Part shown: positions 54,897 to 63,853 of the stretch, one piece after another | Layout of the letters: the number at the start of each line of letters is the position of its first letter | How positions within the stretch are numbered: position 1 is the first letter of the stretch | Origin: Tranquillimonas rosea | Lineage (GTDB): Bacteria > Pseudomonadota > Alphaproteobacteria > Rhodobacterales > Rhodobacteraceae | Direction: 5' to 3' | Length of the DNA: 64,000 bases | Assembly (NCBI RefSeq): GCF_900111315.1 | Contig: NZ_FOGU01000010.1 | Span: forward strand, 1-64,000 | The notes under the pieces: model-generated | The model's input: the letters and a program-made list of their open reading frames with translations, nothing else | Database searches by the model: none | Told to the model about the DNA's origin: nothing | Made by a program: the position numbers and the translations under genes

Positions 54897-56020
54897 TCGG
54901 CGGGTCCCGTTGTCTGTCCGAAGGGATGGTTGAGCGAGATTTCCAGCGCCTTCGGCTCGGATTCGATCGGTCGCGACCACAGATCGCGGAATGTCTGCTT
55001 GAGGTCGGCGTCGCGGTGCAGGACCGCATGCACGGATTCGCAGATCGGCAGGCTCACCCCGATCCGCGCGGCCAGGTCGATGACCGAGATCGCGTTGACT
55101 TCGCCCTCGACGACCACGTTCTTGCCCTCGAAGCACTCCGACCGGTCCAGCCCGCGGCCCAGCTGCACGCCGAGCGACATGTTGCGCGACGTCTCGGACG
55201 AGCAGGTCAGCGTCAGGTCGCCCGCGCCGGACAGGCCGGTGACGGTTTCCCGCCGGCCGCCCAGAACCTCGGCCAGGGTCTTCATCTCGTCCATGCCGCG
55301 GGCGATCAGCGCCGCGCGGGTGTTCTCGGCAAAGCCCGCGCCCATCATCATGCCGCAGGCGATGGCGATGACGTTCTTGACCGCGCCGCCGATCTCGACG
55401 CCGACGACGTCATCCGAGATATACGGGCGGAACAGCTCGGAGCTGAGCGAGATGGCGAACCGCGCGGCGGGGCTGTCCTGCGGCTCCAGCCGGTTCTTGT
55501 AGGTGAACGGGAACGCCACCGTCGCGGCGGTCGGATAGCCCAGCACCGTCTCCTTGGCGAAGGTCGGGCCGGAGATGGCGCCGACCGGGTGGCCCGGCAG
55601 CTCTTCGGCGGCGACCTCGGTCAGCAGGTAACCCGTCTTGGCCTCGATCCCCTTGGCGCAGATCGCGATGGGGGTGTCCTGCGGCAGGTGCTCGCGCATC
55701 TGGCGGCAGACATTGCGCAGCGTCTTGGAGGGCGTGACGATCATCACCGCGCGGCAGCTTCCCAGCGCCTCGGCGATGTCGGTGGTGCCCTTCAGACCCG
55801 GCGGCAACTCGACGCCCGGCAGGTAGCGCGGGTTCTCGCGCTGCTCGCTCAGGGCGGACATCGTCGCGGCGTCGCGGCCCCAGACCGTCACCTCGCGGCC
55901 GGCGCGGCGCGCGACGGTGGCCAGGGCCGTCCCCCATGAGCCGGCGCCGATGACGGCGATACGGTCGTAGGGATGGGCATGGGCAGGGAAAGAGGACGAC
56001 GGGATCCCGGAAACGCTCAT
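54893..56020 (-). CDS. gpsA: glycerol-3-phosphate dehydrogenase (NAD(P)+)
   Basis: A 375-residue enzyme making glycerol 3-phosphate from dihydroxyacetone phosphate. The Rossmann motif IAVIGAGSWGTALATVARR, catalytic region GAISGPTFAKET, GVEIGGAVKNVIAIACGM and GLSGAGDLTLTCSSETSRN match GpsA. It has about 18 extra N-terminal residues compared with typical GpsA; start MSVSGIPSSS at 56020 has AAGGA 8 bases upstream. Linked with the HAD phosphatase and ggpS by tight overlaps, so it supplies the acceptor for glucosylglycerol synthesis. Confidence 0.9.
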   Translation of the reverse strand: MSVSGIPSSSFPAHAHPYDRIAVIGAGSWGTALATVARRAGREVTVWGRDAATMSALSEQRENPRYLPGVELPPGLKGTTDIAEALGSCRAVMIVTPSKTLRNVCRQMREHLPQDTPIAICAKGIEAKTGYLLTEVAAEELPGHPVGAISGPTFAKETVLGYPTAATVAFPFTYKNRLEPQDSPAARFAISLSSELFRPYISDDVVGVEIGGAVKNVIAIACGMMMGAGFAENTRAALIARGMDEMKTLAEVLGGRRETVTGLSGAGDLTLTCSSETSRNMSLGVQLGRGLDRSECFEGKNVVVEGEVNAISVIDLAARIGVSLPICESVHAVLHRDADLKQTFRDLWSRPIESEPKALEISLNHPFGQTTGPAE

Positions 56021-56252
56021 CTGACAATCCTTGCGGTCCGGGCGCAGCCCGGCGGAACAACTTCGCCAGGACAACGTCCGTCACGGCCGCAGAGTTGCGC
56101 GCGGTGACGGGATTTTATGGCCGTGACCGCGGAATTCACGCCGCATGCCGGACGACGGGCCGTCCTCTGAAGCGCCCCGACACTGCCCCAAAGCGGCGCG
56201 CCTGTCGAGACGCACCATCGTCGCGGCCTGGGTCAGGGCCCGACGGCGCAGG

Positions 56253-56396
56253 TCAGCGGTGCCGGGCCGATTCCGTCAGGCGGACCTCGTTCCGCGCGGC
56301 CCGGCGCAGCCGGCCGCCCACGATCAGCGCGCCCTCACGCAAGAGGATCAGGGCCATCACGGCGATCGCGATCGTGTCAAAGCTCAGGTCCGGCAT
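56253..56396 (-). CDS. 47-residue small membrane protein
   Basis: Reads MPDLSFDTIAIAVMALILLR, then EGALIVGGRLRRAARNEVRL and a TESARHR tail before TGA. One hydrophobic helix (residues 8-30) is followed by an Arg-rich cytoplasmic tail (positive-inside). GGGGGT lies just before the ATG. The codon use is G/C-ending as in neighbours. No family recognised; upstream neighbour is the 136-residue hypothetical, downstream gpsA. Confidence 0.5.
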   Translation of the reverse strand: MPDLSFDTIAIAVMALILLREGALIVGGRLRRAARNEVRLTESARHR

Positions 56397-56497
56397 GTCA
56401 CCCCCACTCGGTCCCACCGGGCGTCAGATCATCCAACCAGTGCGGCGCCATGTGGCCGCAATCCGGGCGAGAATATGACGTGTGACGGCAATGCTCC

Positions 56498-56908
56498 TCA
56501 GCTGTCGTCCCCGCGTATGAGGCGGTCGCCCCGCTTGCGGACCAGCACGGTCCGCAGGTCGTGCATGGCGAGAAGGAGCGCGTCGGTCACCTGGTCCAGC
56601 TGCGCGTCCGTCGCGCGGGTCTGCGCCCAGTGGGCCGTCTGATTCAGGTGATCCACGGTGCGGTGGATATCGTCGATGTCGCGCCGGGCGAGGACGTCCC
56701 GACGCTCGGCCATCCAGGACCGGACCTCGGCGAGGTCTTCTTCGGTGAGGGCGCGGTCGCCGTGCGGCTTGATCTCGCCGTTACGGATGTTGACGGTGGC
56801 GATCTGGTCCAGCTCGATCCGGCGCTGCCGGTTCTCGCTGTCGACGCGAAAGACGAAGGCACCGTTGTCGCGCACCCGGAAGTAGTAGTCGGGCAGGTCC
56901 CCGGCCAT
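56498..56908 (-). CDS. conserved hypothetical protein, 136 residues
   Basis: Starts MAGDLPDYYFRVRDNGAFVF, with an N-terminal beta-rich segment (DSENRQRRIELDQIATVNIRNGEIKP). A helical region follows (TEEDLAEVRSWMAERRDVLARRDIDDIHRTVDHLNQTAHWAQ) and a basic C-terminus. AAGGAG lies 6 bases before the start. It is 22 bases after the aminotransferase gene and probably co-transcribed with it. Function unknown; the reading frame has good codon bias, so it is likely real. Confidence 0.72.
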   Translation of the reverse strand: MAGDLPDYYFRVRDNGAFVFRVDSENRQRRIELDQIATVNIRNGEIKPHGDRALTEEDLAEVRSWMAERRDVLARRDIDDIHRTVDHLNQTAHWAQTRATDAQLDQVTDALLLAMHDLRTVLVRKRGDRLIRGDDS

Positions 56909-56930
56909 GTTGCTCCTTTCCCCGCGCTGG

Positions 56931-58190
<1,260 letters not shown>

Positions 58191-58220
58191 TCAAGTCATC
58201 GCCGGGGAGGTACGACACCG

Positions 58221-58619
58221 ATGCAGGACGCAGAAAGCGACTGGTATTCCGAGGCGAACGCAACCTTCGGCGACCGCCTGGCCGACGCGCGGCAGGCCGT
58301 CGGGATGACGCAGGAAGAGCTGGCCCGCCGCCTCGGGGTCAAGCTGACCACGCTGCAGAAATGGGAAAACGACATCGCCGAGCCGCGCGCCAACCGGCTC
58401 AGCATGCTGGCCGGCCTGCTGAACGTGTCGCTGCGCTGGCTGCTCACGGGCGAGGGCGACGGGCTCGCGCATCCCGACGAGGCGACCCCGCTGCCCGGCG
58501 ACGTGGCGACGATCATGACCGAGATGCGGCAGCTTCAGTCGGAGCTGGTGCGGATGTCCGACCGGCTCGGACGGCTGGAAAAGCGGCTCAAGACCGCGAT
58601 GACCGAGACCGCGACATGA
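58221..58619 (+). CDS. XRE family helix-turn-helix regulator
   Basis: A 132-residue DNA-binding protein. The Cro/CI-type HTH (RLADARQAVGMTQEELARRLGVKLTTLQKWENDIAEPRANRL) spans about residues 20-60, and a C-terminal helix (MTEMRQLQSELVRMSDRLGRLEKRLKTAM) could form a coiled coil for dimerisation. GGGGAGG lies 9 bases upstream. Its stop overlaps the sdhE start (ATGA at 58616-58619), a recurrent pairing in this group of bacteria. Confidence 0.9.
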   Translation: MQDAESDWYSEANATFGDRLADARQAVGMTQEELARRLGVKLTTLQKWENDIAEPRANRLSMLAGLLNVSLRWLLTGEGDGLAHPDEATPLPGDVATIMTEMRQLQSELVRMSDRLGRLEKRLKTAMTETAT

Positions 58620-58888
58620 CCGAGGCGACGCGCGAGCCGCACGAGACCCGGTTGAAGCGCCTGCGGATGCGGTCGATGCGCCGGGGCATCAAGGAGATGG
58701 ACCTGATCCTCGCCGCCTATGCCGATGCGCGCCTGCACCAGCTGGGGCACGAGGCGCTCGACCGCTATGACGCCCTGCTCGAGGAGAACGACCAGGATCT
58801 CTACCGCTGGGTATCGGGGCAGGAGACGCCGCCCGAGCATTTCGAGCCGATGATCGAGGACATCGTCCAGCACGGCACCCGCGCCTGA
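58616..58888 (+). CDS. sdhE: succinate dehydrogenase assembly factor SdhE
   Basis: A 90-residue protein of the SdhE/SDHAF2 family that helps attach FAD covalently to the succinate dehydrogenase flavoprotein. The RGxxE motif is present as SMRRGIKEMD, followed by YDALLEENDQDLYRWVSGQETPPE. Start overlaps the XRE regulator stop; longer in-frame readings run through that gene and were rejected. Confidence 0.9.
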   Translation: MTEATREPHETRLKRLRMRSMRRGIKEMDLILAAYADARLHQLGHEALDRYDALLEENDQDLYRWVSGQETPPEHFEPMIEDIVQHGTRA

Positions 58889-58972
58889 GCACGACTACGG
58901 CCTTGTTTTGACGAAAAGTTAGGTTTTCTGCGGCCAATCTGCCCCCGCACCCAACAGCCCGGAGGCAGTGTC

Positions 58973-59473
58973 ATGAGTTTGCAGAACGCCGTCGCGTCGC
59001 CCGCCGGGGCGCCGGACCATGTTGCCGAGTATCTCGAAAGCCTCGCACTCGTCGAGCGCCTGCATCGTCTCCTGCTCGATGTCCTGAAGGACGAGTTCGA
59101 GCGTCTCGGCGTGATCGAGGTGAACCCCGTCCAGGCGCTGCTCCTGTTCAACGTGGGCGACGCCGAGGTGACGGCCGGCGAGCTCAAATCGCGCGGCTAC
59201 TACCAGGGGTCCAACGTCTCGTACAATCTCAAGAAGCTGGTCGAGCTGGGCTACATGCACCACAAGCGGTGCGAGATCGACCGACGCGCGGTGCGGGTCC
59301 GCCTGACGAAAAAGGGCCAGCGCATCCACGAGTTGGTGTCGGGCCTCTTTGCCCGCCATGCCGACGGGCTGCGGGCGCGCGGCGTGCTCGACGACGGGAC
59401 GATCGGCCAGATCAACTTCACCCTCCGCCGGGTCGAACGGTTCTGGACCGATCAGATCCGCTACATCTACTGA
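58973..59473 (+). CDS. MarR family transcriptional regulator, LdtR-like
   Basis: A 166-residue winged-helix protein: ALLLFNVGDAEVTAGELKSRGYYQGSNVSYNLKKLVELGYMHHKRCEIDRRAVRVRLTKKG is the DNA-binding domain, flanked by dimerisation helices. The GYYQGSNVSYNLKKL recognition helix and short length resemble the alphaproteobacterial LdtR subgroup, linked to osmotic and cell-wall responses in other species; this subgrouping is tentative. It converges on the DUF1194 pair and overlaps it by 7 bases. Confidence 0.85.
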   Translation: MSLQNAVASPAGAPDHVAEYLESLALVERLHRLLLDVLKDEFERLGVIEVNPVQALLLFNVGDAEVTAGELKSRGYYQGSNVSYNLKKLVELGYMHHKRCEIDRRAVRVRLTKKGQRIHELVSGLFARHADGLRARGVLDDGTIGQINFTLRRVERFWTDQIRYIY

Positions 59474-60174
59474 GCGGCGCCCACCGCGACGACCTCGATC
59501 TCGCGCAGCAGCTTGCGCGCCATCGCGTCGGCATACCCGTCATAGCCCTCGGCCGGCTCGACGAAGGCGCGGGGGCCGCGGATCACCCGTGCCCGGAAAT
59601 ACGCCTCCAGCGCGTCCAGGTCCGGCGCCCCGCCGGCCCGCCCGGCCCGGCGCCGGCCCACGACCAGCACGTTGACGGTCACGTCCGACAGCGCCGCCCC
59701 ATCGCGCACCTCTTCGGGCCGCGGTCCCGCATTGGCCATGCCGTCGCCCGAGAGGTCCAGCACCCGCCGCCAGCAGGCCGGCCCCCGCGCCAGCAGCGCC
59801 GCCCCGTGTGCCATCGCCGCGCCCAGCCCCGTCTCGGGCGGCGCGGTACGCCGCCCGACCGCCCGCAGTCGGCCGGTCGTCGCGTCGATGTCCTGTGGCC
59901 CCTCCAGCCGCCGCCAGTCCAGCAGCAGCCGCTGCACCGAGGGCCCGCTCCATTCGAACACGCTCAGCGCCACCGGCGCGTCCGGCATCGCCAGCAGCGC
60001 CTCGCGCACCGCCGGCCGCCCCAGCGCGTCGGCCAGACCGTCCAGCTGCTGCCGGTATTCCGCCGCATCGACCGAGCCCGAGACATCCAGCCCCAGCGTC
60101 AGCGCCAGCCGGCACGCCCCCTGCGCCGGACCGGCCAGCACCAGCGCGGCCAGCACGGCGGCCCGGACGATCAT
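59467..60174 (-). CDS. DUF1194 protein, exported (copy 1)
   Basis: A 235-residue von Willebrand factor A-like protein. Signal peptide MIVRAAVLAALVLAGPAQG; the MIDAS-like LGLDVSGSVDAAEY lies just after it. VALSVFEWSGPSVQRLLLDW, RRVLDLSGDGMANAG and a C-terminal KLLREIEV complete the domain. It starts with an ATGA overlap with copy 2 and is clearly a paralogue. The DxSGS and the LSGDG Asp suggest metal binding. Periplasmic; function unknown. Confidence 0.85.
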   Translation of the reverse strand: MIVRAAVLAALVLAGPAQGACRLALTLGLDVSGSVDAAEYRQQLDGLADALGRPAVREALLAMPDAPVALSVFEWSGPSVQRLLLDWRRLEGPQDIDATTGRLRAVGRRTAPPETGLGAAMAHGAALLARGPACWRRVLDLSGDGMANAGPRPEEVRDGAALSDVTVNVLVVGRRRAGRAGGAPDLDALEAYFRARVIRGPRAFVEPAEGYDGYADAMARKLLREIEVVAVGAAQ

Positions 60175-60875
60175 CGCGCCTCCCCGACGATCCGCACACC
60201 CAGCTCGCGGACCAGCTTGCGCCGCATCGCCCGCTCGAAATCCTCGAACCCGTCCGCCCGCTCGACGAAGGCGCCGGGGCCGCGGATCACCTGTTCGGCA
60301 TAATAGGTCTCGACGCCCGCGTCGTGCCCGGCGATCGCCAGCCCGTTCACCAGAACGCCGTCATAGGGAAAGTTGGCATAGGCCAGCCGCGGCGGAAAGC
60401 CGTCGTTGTTCACCCCGTCGCCCGAAACGTCGATGGTGTGGAACAGGCAGGCCGGCGCCCGCTCCATCACCCGCGCGGCATGGCCCATCGCATAGCCGAG
60501 CGCGGTGGGGAACTGGGTATAGCGCCGCCGCGAGTCGCCGATCACCGCCGCTGCGGCCTCGAGATCGGCGGGCGTCGCGATCATCCGCCAGGTCAGCAGC
60601 ATCGCCTGCTGGTCGCGGCCCGACCACTCGAACGCGGCCAGCGCCACCGGCTCGGCGGGCAGGGCGAACATCGCCTCGCGCACCGCCTCCGAGCGCAGCG
60701 CGCGGGCCAGCCCCTGCCGCTGAAGCGCGTCCTCCGCCGGATCGACGGACGACGACACGTCCAGCGCCAGAAGCAGCGCCAGCCGGCAGGCCGCGGCCGG
60801 TAGCGGCGCCAGGCACAGCGCCGCCACCGCCAGCCAGAGCCTTACCAGTGGCCGGTGTTTTCCATGCTCTTCCAC
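60171..60875 (-). CDS. DUF1194 protein, exported (copy 2)
   Basis: A 234-residue paralogue of the preceding gene with signal-like LVRLWLAVAALCLAPLPAAA and MIDAS-like LLALDVSSSVDPAED. VALAAFEWSGRDQQAMLLTW and TIDVSGDGVNNDGF line up with copy 1. The N-terminus is unusually long: its first codons overlap the glyoxalase gene's 3' end by 34 bases. A shorter start cannot be excluded. Tandem position indicates duplication; the two may form a heterodimer. Confidence 0.82.
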   Translation of the reverse strand: MEEHGKHRPLVRLWLAVAALCLAPLPAAACRLALLLALDVSSSVDPAEDALQRQGLARALRSEAVREAMFALPAEPVALAAFEWSGRDQQAMLLTWRMIATPADLEAAAAVIGDSRRRYTQFPTALGYAMGHAARVMERAPACLFHTIDVSGDGVNNDGFPPRLAYANFPYDGVLVNGLAIAGHDAGVETYYAEQVIRGPGAFVERADGFEDFERAMRRKLVRELGVRIVGEAR

Positions 60876-61276
60876 GGTTCCGCCGGCTCCAGCGCGTCGC
60901 CCTGCTGCAGAAGCTCGACCGAGACGTTGTCGGGCGAGCGGACGAACGCCATGTGCCCGTCGCGCGGCGGGCGGTTGATGGTCACGCCATTATCCATGAG
61001 ATACTGGCACATCTCGTAGATGTTGCCGACGGAATAGGCGAGGTGGCCGAAATGGCGGCTGTCGTCGGGCAGCGCGTCGTCGCCGTCCCAGTTGTACGTC
61101 AGTTCCACGTCGTTGTGCCCGTCCTCCTGGCCCGGCGGGCACATGAAGACGAGCGTGAACCGGCCCTTCTCGTTCTCCGAGCGGCGGCGCTCCTTGAGGC
61201 CCAGCATCTCGTAGAACTTCATCGATTTCTCCAGGTCCTTCACGCGGACCATGGTGTGCAGGTACTTGATATCCAT
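60842..61276 (-). CDS. gloA: lactoylglutathione lyase (glyoxalase I)
   Basis: A 144-residue VOC-fold enzyme converting the methylglyoxal-glutathione hemithioacetal to S-lactoylglutathione. Metal ligands fit the family: His in YLHTMVRV, Glu in DVELTYNW, His in HFGHLAYSV and Glu in VSVELLQQ. GAAGGAGG lies 5 bases before the start MDIKYLHTM; ten further in-frame upstream residues have no match. The short form is of the Ni/Zn bacterial type. Confidence 0.92.
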   Translation of the reverse strand: MDIKYLHTMVRVKDLEKSMKFYEMLGLKERRRSENEKGRFTLVFMCPPGQEDGHNDVELTYNWDGDDALPDDSRHFGHLAYSVGNIYEMCQYLMDNGVTINRPPRDGHMAFVRSPDNVSVELLQQGDALEPAEPWKSMENTGHW

Positions 61277-61337
61277 CTGCGTCCTCCTTCTGCGTCGGGC
61301 TGCCATCTAGGCCCCGGACGGGGCCCGGAAAGACATC

Positions 61338-62762
61338 TCAGAAGACCGACCGGAAGCCCAGCCGAAGGTTCACCGTCTCGGTGTCGTAGAGGTCGATGTT
61401 CGACTCGCGCTTCAGCGCCTCCACCTCGACCAGCGGGGCAAAGCCGTAGGCGTCGATGTCGGGAAAGAACAGCTCGGCCCCCAGCGTCAGGCTCGTGTCG
61501 CTGCGGCCGCCGGCGCGATAGGGCGAACTGTCGAATTCGCGCAGCCGCCCCTCGGAACTCAGCGTTACCACGCTGCCCATCACCGGCTCGCCCAGCCGCC
61601 AGTCCGCGCTCAGCGCCGCCTCGACATAGTCGAAGCTCGCCCGATCCGACAGGCTGCGCCGCAGGTCCGCGCCCAGCGTGATCGCGCCGCCGCCCCGCAC
61701 CGGCGCCCGGCGCTGCAATTCGACCCCGAGCCGCAGCGGCGTGGCGTCGTCCACGTCCTGCCGGTCCTGGTATTCCAGCGTCACCCCGACCGACGCCCGT
61801 GCCGTACCGTCCAGCTGAAAGGTCTTTCCCCCGCGCAGGCGGACGAACCGCGACAGGGGATCGCCGCCGTACCAGTTCTGTCCCAGCGTCAGGCCGGTCT
61901 CGTAGAGCCCGCCGCCCTCGCGCAGGAAGAACCGCCGCTCGATCCCCGCCGTCAGCACGCTATAGGCGAAGTCGGATCCCTCGACGATCTCTGGCGGCAG
62001 GGCGTCGTCGTCGAATTGCAGGTCGCGGGCATCCTCGCGCAGTCGCTCCTTCGAGTCCTCCGAGATCGTGTAGGTCTCGTGATAGACCGACAGGGCCACG
62101 TTGGTGCGGCTGCGCGCGTCGCTGTCCAGGCGATAGGTCAGGTTGGCGCCGGCGCCATAGCGCATCCCCGAGATCGCCCGCGACGCGCCCCGCAGGCCGA
62201 CGCGGAAATCGTCGCCGAACACGCGCAGCACGGCTTCGCTCTCGCTCGAACCGCCATTGACGTTGTTGGTGGGCGCCACGTCGAAGGTCAGTTGCACGCC
62301 CAGCGGGTTCCGGGCGCGGACATAGCCATAGTCACGCTCGGCGACCTTGCGGCTGCGTGCGTCGGGGGCCAGCTGTGCCGCTCGCCGCAGCCAGATCTGC
62401 GCCCGGGTCCACGCGCCGTCGGTGGCCAGCGCCTGCGCACGGACCATCGCCGCGCGATAGCGCTCCGCGTCGCTCTCGGCCGCCGCCCACGCCTCGGCCG
62501 CCGCCCGCCGCGCCGCATCGGCCCGGCCCAGGTCGCGCAGCGCCCGCGCGCGCAGCAGCAGCGCCGTGGCATCGTCGGGATCGCGCGCAAGCAGCGCGTC
62601 GGACAGCGTCAGCGCCGTCTCGGGCGCTCCCGCCGCCGTGGCCCCCAGCGCGGCGGACCGCATCTCGTCTGGGGTCAGCACCTCCTGCGCCGCCGTGCCG
62701 CCGGCCGACAGCGCCAGCGCTGCCAGCAGCGGCAACCAGAGCCGCCTCGTCGCGCCCGCCAC
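61338..62762 (-). CDS. Slam-type surface lipoprotein assembly modifier (DUF560)
   Basis: A 474-residue outer-membrane protein. Signal peptide (LWLPLLAALALSAGGTAAQ) is followed by TPR-like helical repeats (ALTLSDALLARDPDDATALLLRARALRDLGRADAA, about residues 30-150). A C-terminal beta-barrel begins near VQLTFDVAPTNNVNGGSS and ends with a terminal aromatic FRSVF, as expected for an outer-membrane barrel. This is the architecture of the neisserial Slam proteins that move lipoproteins to the cell surface. The gene directly follows the TbpB-like lipoprotein gene by 5 bases. Confidence 0.88.
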   Translation of the reverse strand: MAGATRRLWLPLLAALALSAGGTAAQEVLTPDEMRSAALGATAAGAPETALTLSDALLARDPDDATALLLRARALRDLGRADAARRAAAEAWAAAESDAERYRAAMVRAQALATDGAWTRAQIWLRRAAQLAPDARSRKVAERDYGYVRARNPLGVQLTFDVAPTNNVNGGSSESEAVLRVFGDDFRVGLRGASRAISGMRYGAGANLTYRLDSDARSRTNVALSVYHETYTISEDSKERLREDARDLQFDDDALPPEIVEGSDFAYSVLTAGIERRFFLREGGGLYETGLTLGQNWYGGDPLSRFVRLRGGKTFQLDGTARASVGVTLEYQDRQDVDDATPLRLGVELQRRAPVRGGGAITLGADLRRSLSDRASFDYVEAALSADWRLGEPVMGSVVTLSSEGRLREFDSSPYRAGGRSDTSLTLGAELFFPDIDAYGFAPLVEVEALKRESNIDLYDTETVNLRLGFRSVF

Positions 62763-62767
62763 GGCCG

Positions 62768-63853
62768 TCAGGGCCGGTCGGCGGGATCGCGGTAGACGAT
62801 GAACCCGCCGGTTTCGCGGTAGGTGACGTCCTCGAACCGGTCCGGCCCCTCGAGCACGACGATCCCGGTGATCTCGCGGGCGTCCTCGCCGGACATCACC
62901 GCGTAGAACTGGCCTTCGGACTCGGTCTCGGCCCCGTCCGGCGTGCCGATCACGGTATAGGCCTCGCCCAGAAGCTCGCCGTTGGCGGTCTGCACGCCGG
63001 GCGAGATGGTGAACTGGATCACCGGCAACGTGCCGATGTTCGAGTCGAACTCGGCGTTCAGGCCGTCCACCACGTCCGCGGTGATGTCGCGCCCGGCCAG
63101 GTCGAAGATCCGGCGGTTGAAGATCTCGGCCCGCACGCCACCGCCGTCGTTGAAGTCCTCGAAGTCGATCTGCATCGCCGCGTCGGCTTGGACATACTCC
63201 AGCCCCGAGCGCCCGTCGAAGTCCCGCAGCCCCGCGTAGTCGCCGGCATAGCTGCCCTGGCCGCTGGTGGGGATGTCGACGCCGTTCTCGCGCTCGTAGA
63301 CGAAGCCGCCGAAGCCATAGCCCGCATAGGCGCCGGTGCGGACGATGGCGAACTCGGTCTCGCCGCTCGTGGAAACGCCGTAGATCGCCCGGTGGGTGAA
63401 TTGGCCCACGGGCTCGCCGTTGAAATTGTCCACCAGCGGGGTGTTGTTCTCGTACACGGCGAAGGGGCCGAGGCTGCCGACGGCCTCGCCGCGGGTATAG
63501 GCGTTGGCCGTGTCGAAGGCGAGCCCGTCGACGAAGAACCGGTCGGTCGCGGAATCGTAGCGCACGTCCGTCGCGGTGCCCGATCCCTCGCCCACCGGCT
63601 CGGACCGGGCGATCCCGTCGTTGGGCGTCGGGTTCGGCGTGCCCGGCGGCAGAGAGCCGTCGCTGTCGATCCCGTCGCCGTCGTCGGTGTCGTCGCCGGT
63701 GGGGTCGCCGTCGGTCCCGTCATCGCCGGAATCGTCCGTGTCCGTATCCGTCTGGTCCTGCTCCGGCCCCCCGGTGATCGGGTTCGAGCCGTCGCCGCTG
63801 CTGCACGCGGCGAGCAGCGACAGGACGAGGAGCGACGCGGTAAGCCTGGTCAT
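62768..63853 (-). CDS. TbpB-like surface lipoprotein, probable Slam substrate
   Basis: A 361-residue lipoprotein. Signal MTRLTASLLVLSLLAAC with lipobox Cys17, then an acidic Asp/Gly/Thr-rich linker (about residues 30-70) typical of surface lipoproteins that must reach away from the membrane. The C-terminal domain has the eight-strand barrel pattern of TbpB-type proteins (EGQFYAVMSGEDAREITGIVVLEG, similar to the G.F.G...EvaG signature). It is immediately upstream of the Slam gene. Ligand unknown; iron or haem acquisition is a family-based guess. Confidence 0.85.
   Translation of the reverse strand: MTRLTASLLVLSLLAACSSGDGSNPITGGPEQDQTDTDTDDSGDDGTDGDPTGDDTDDGDGIDSDGSLPPGTPNPTPNDGIARSEPVGEGSGTATDVRYDSATDRFFVDGLAFDTANAYTRGEAVGSLGPFAVYENNTPLVDNFNGEPVGQFTHRAIYGVSTSGETEFAIVRTGAYAGYGFGGFVYERENGVDIPTSGQGSYAGDYAGLRDFDGRSGLEYVQADAAMQIDFEDFNDGGGVRAEIFNRRIFDLAGRDITADVVDGLNAEFDSNIGTLPVIQFTISPGVQTANGELLGEAYTVIGTPDGAETESEGQFYAVMSGEDAREITGIVVLEGPDRFEDVTYRETGGFIVYRDPADRP

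Noticed and set aside
56080-56127. Inverted repeat GTCACGGCC / GGCCGTGAC upstream of gpsA
   Set aside because: Arms are 30 bases apart and lie far from any recognisable promoter, so no function could be supported.
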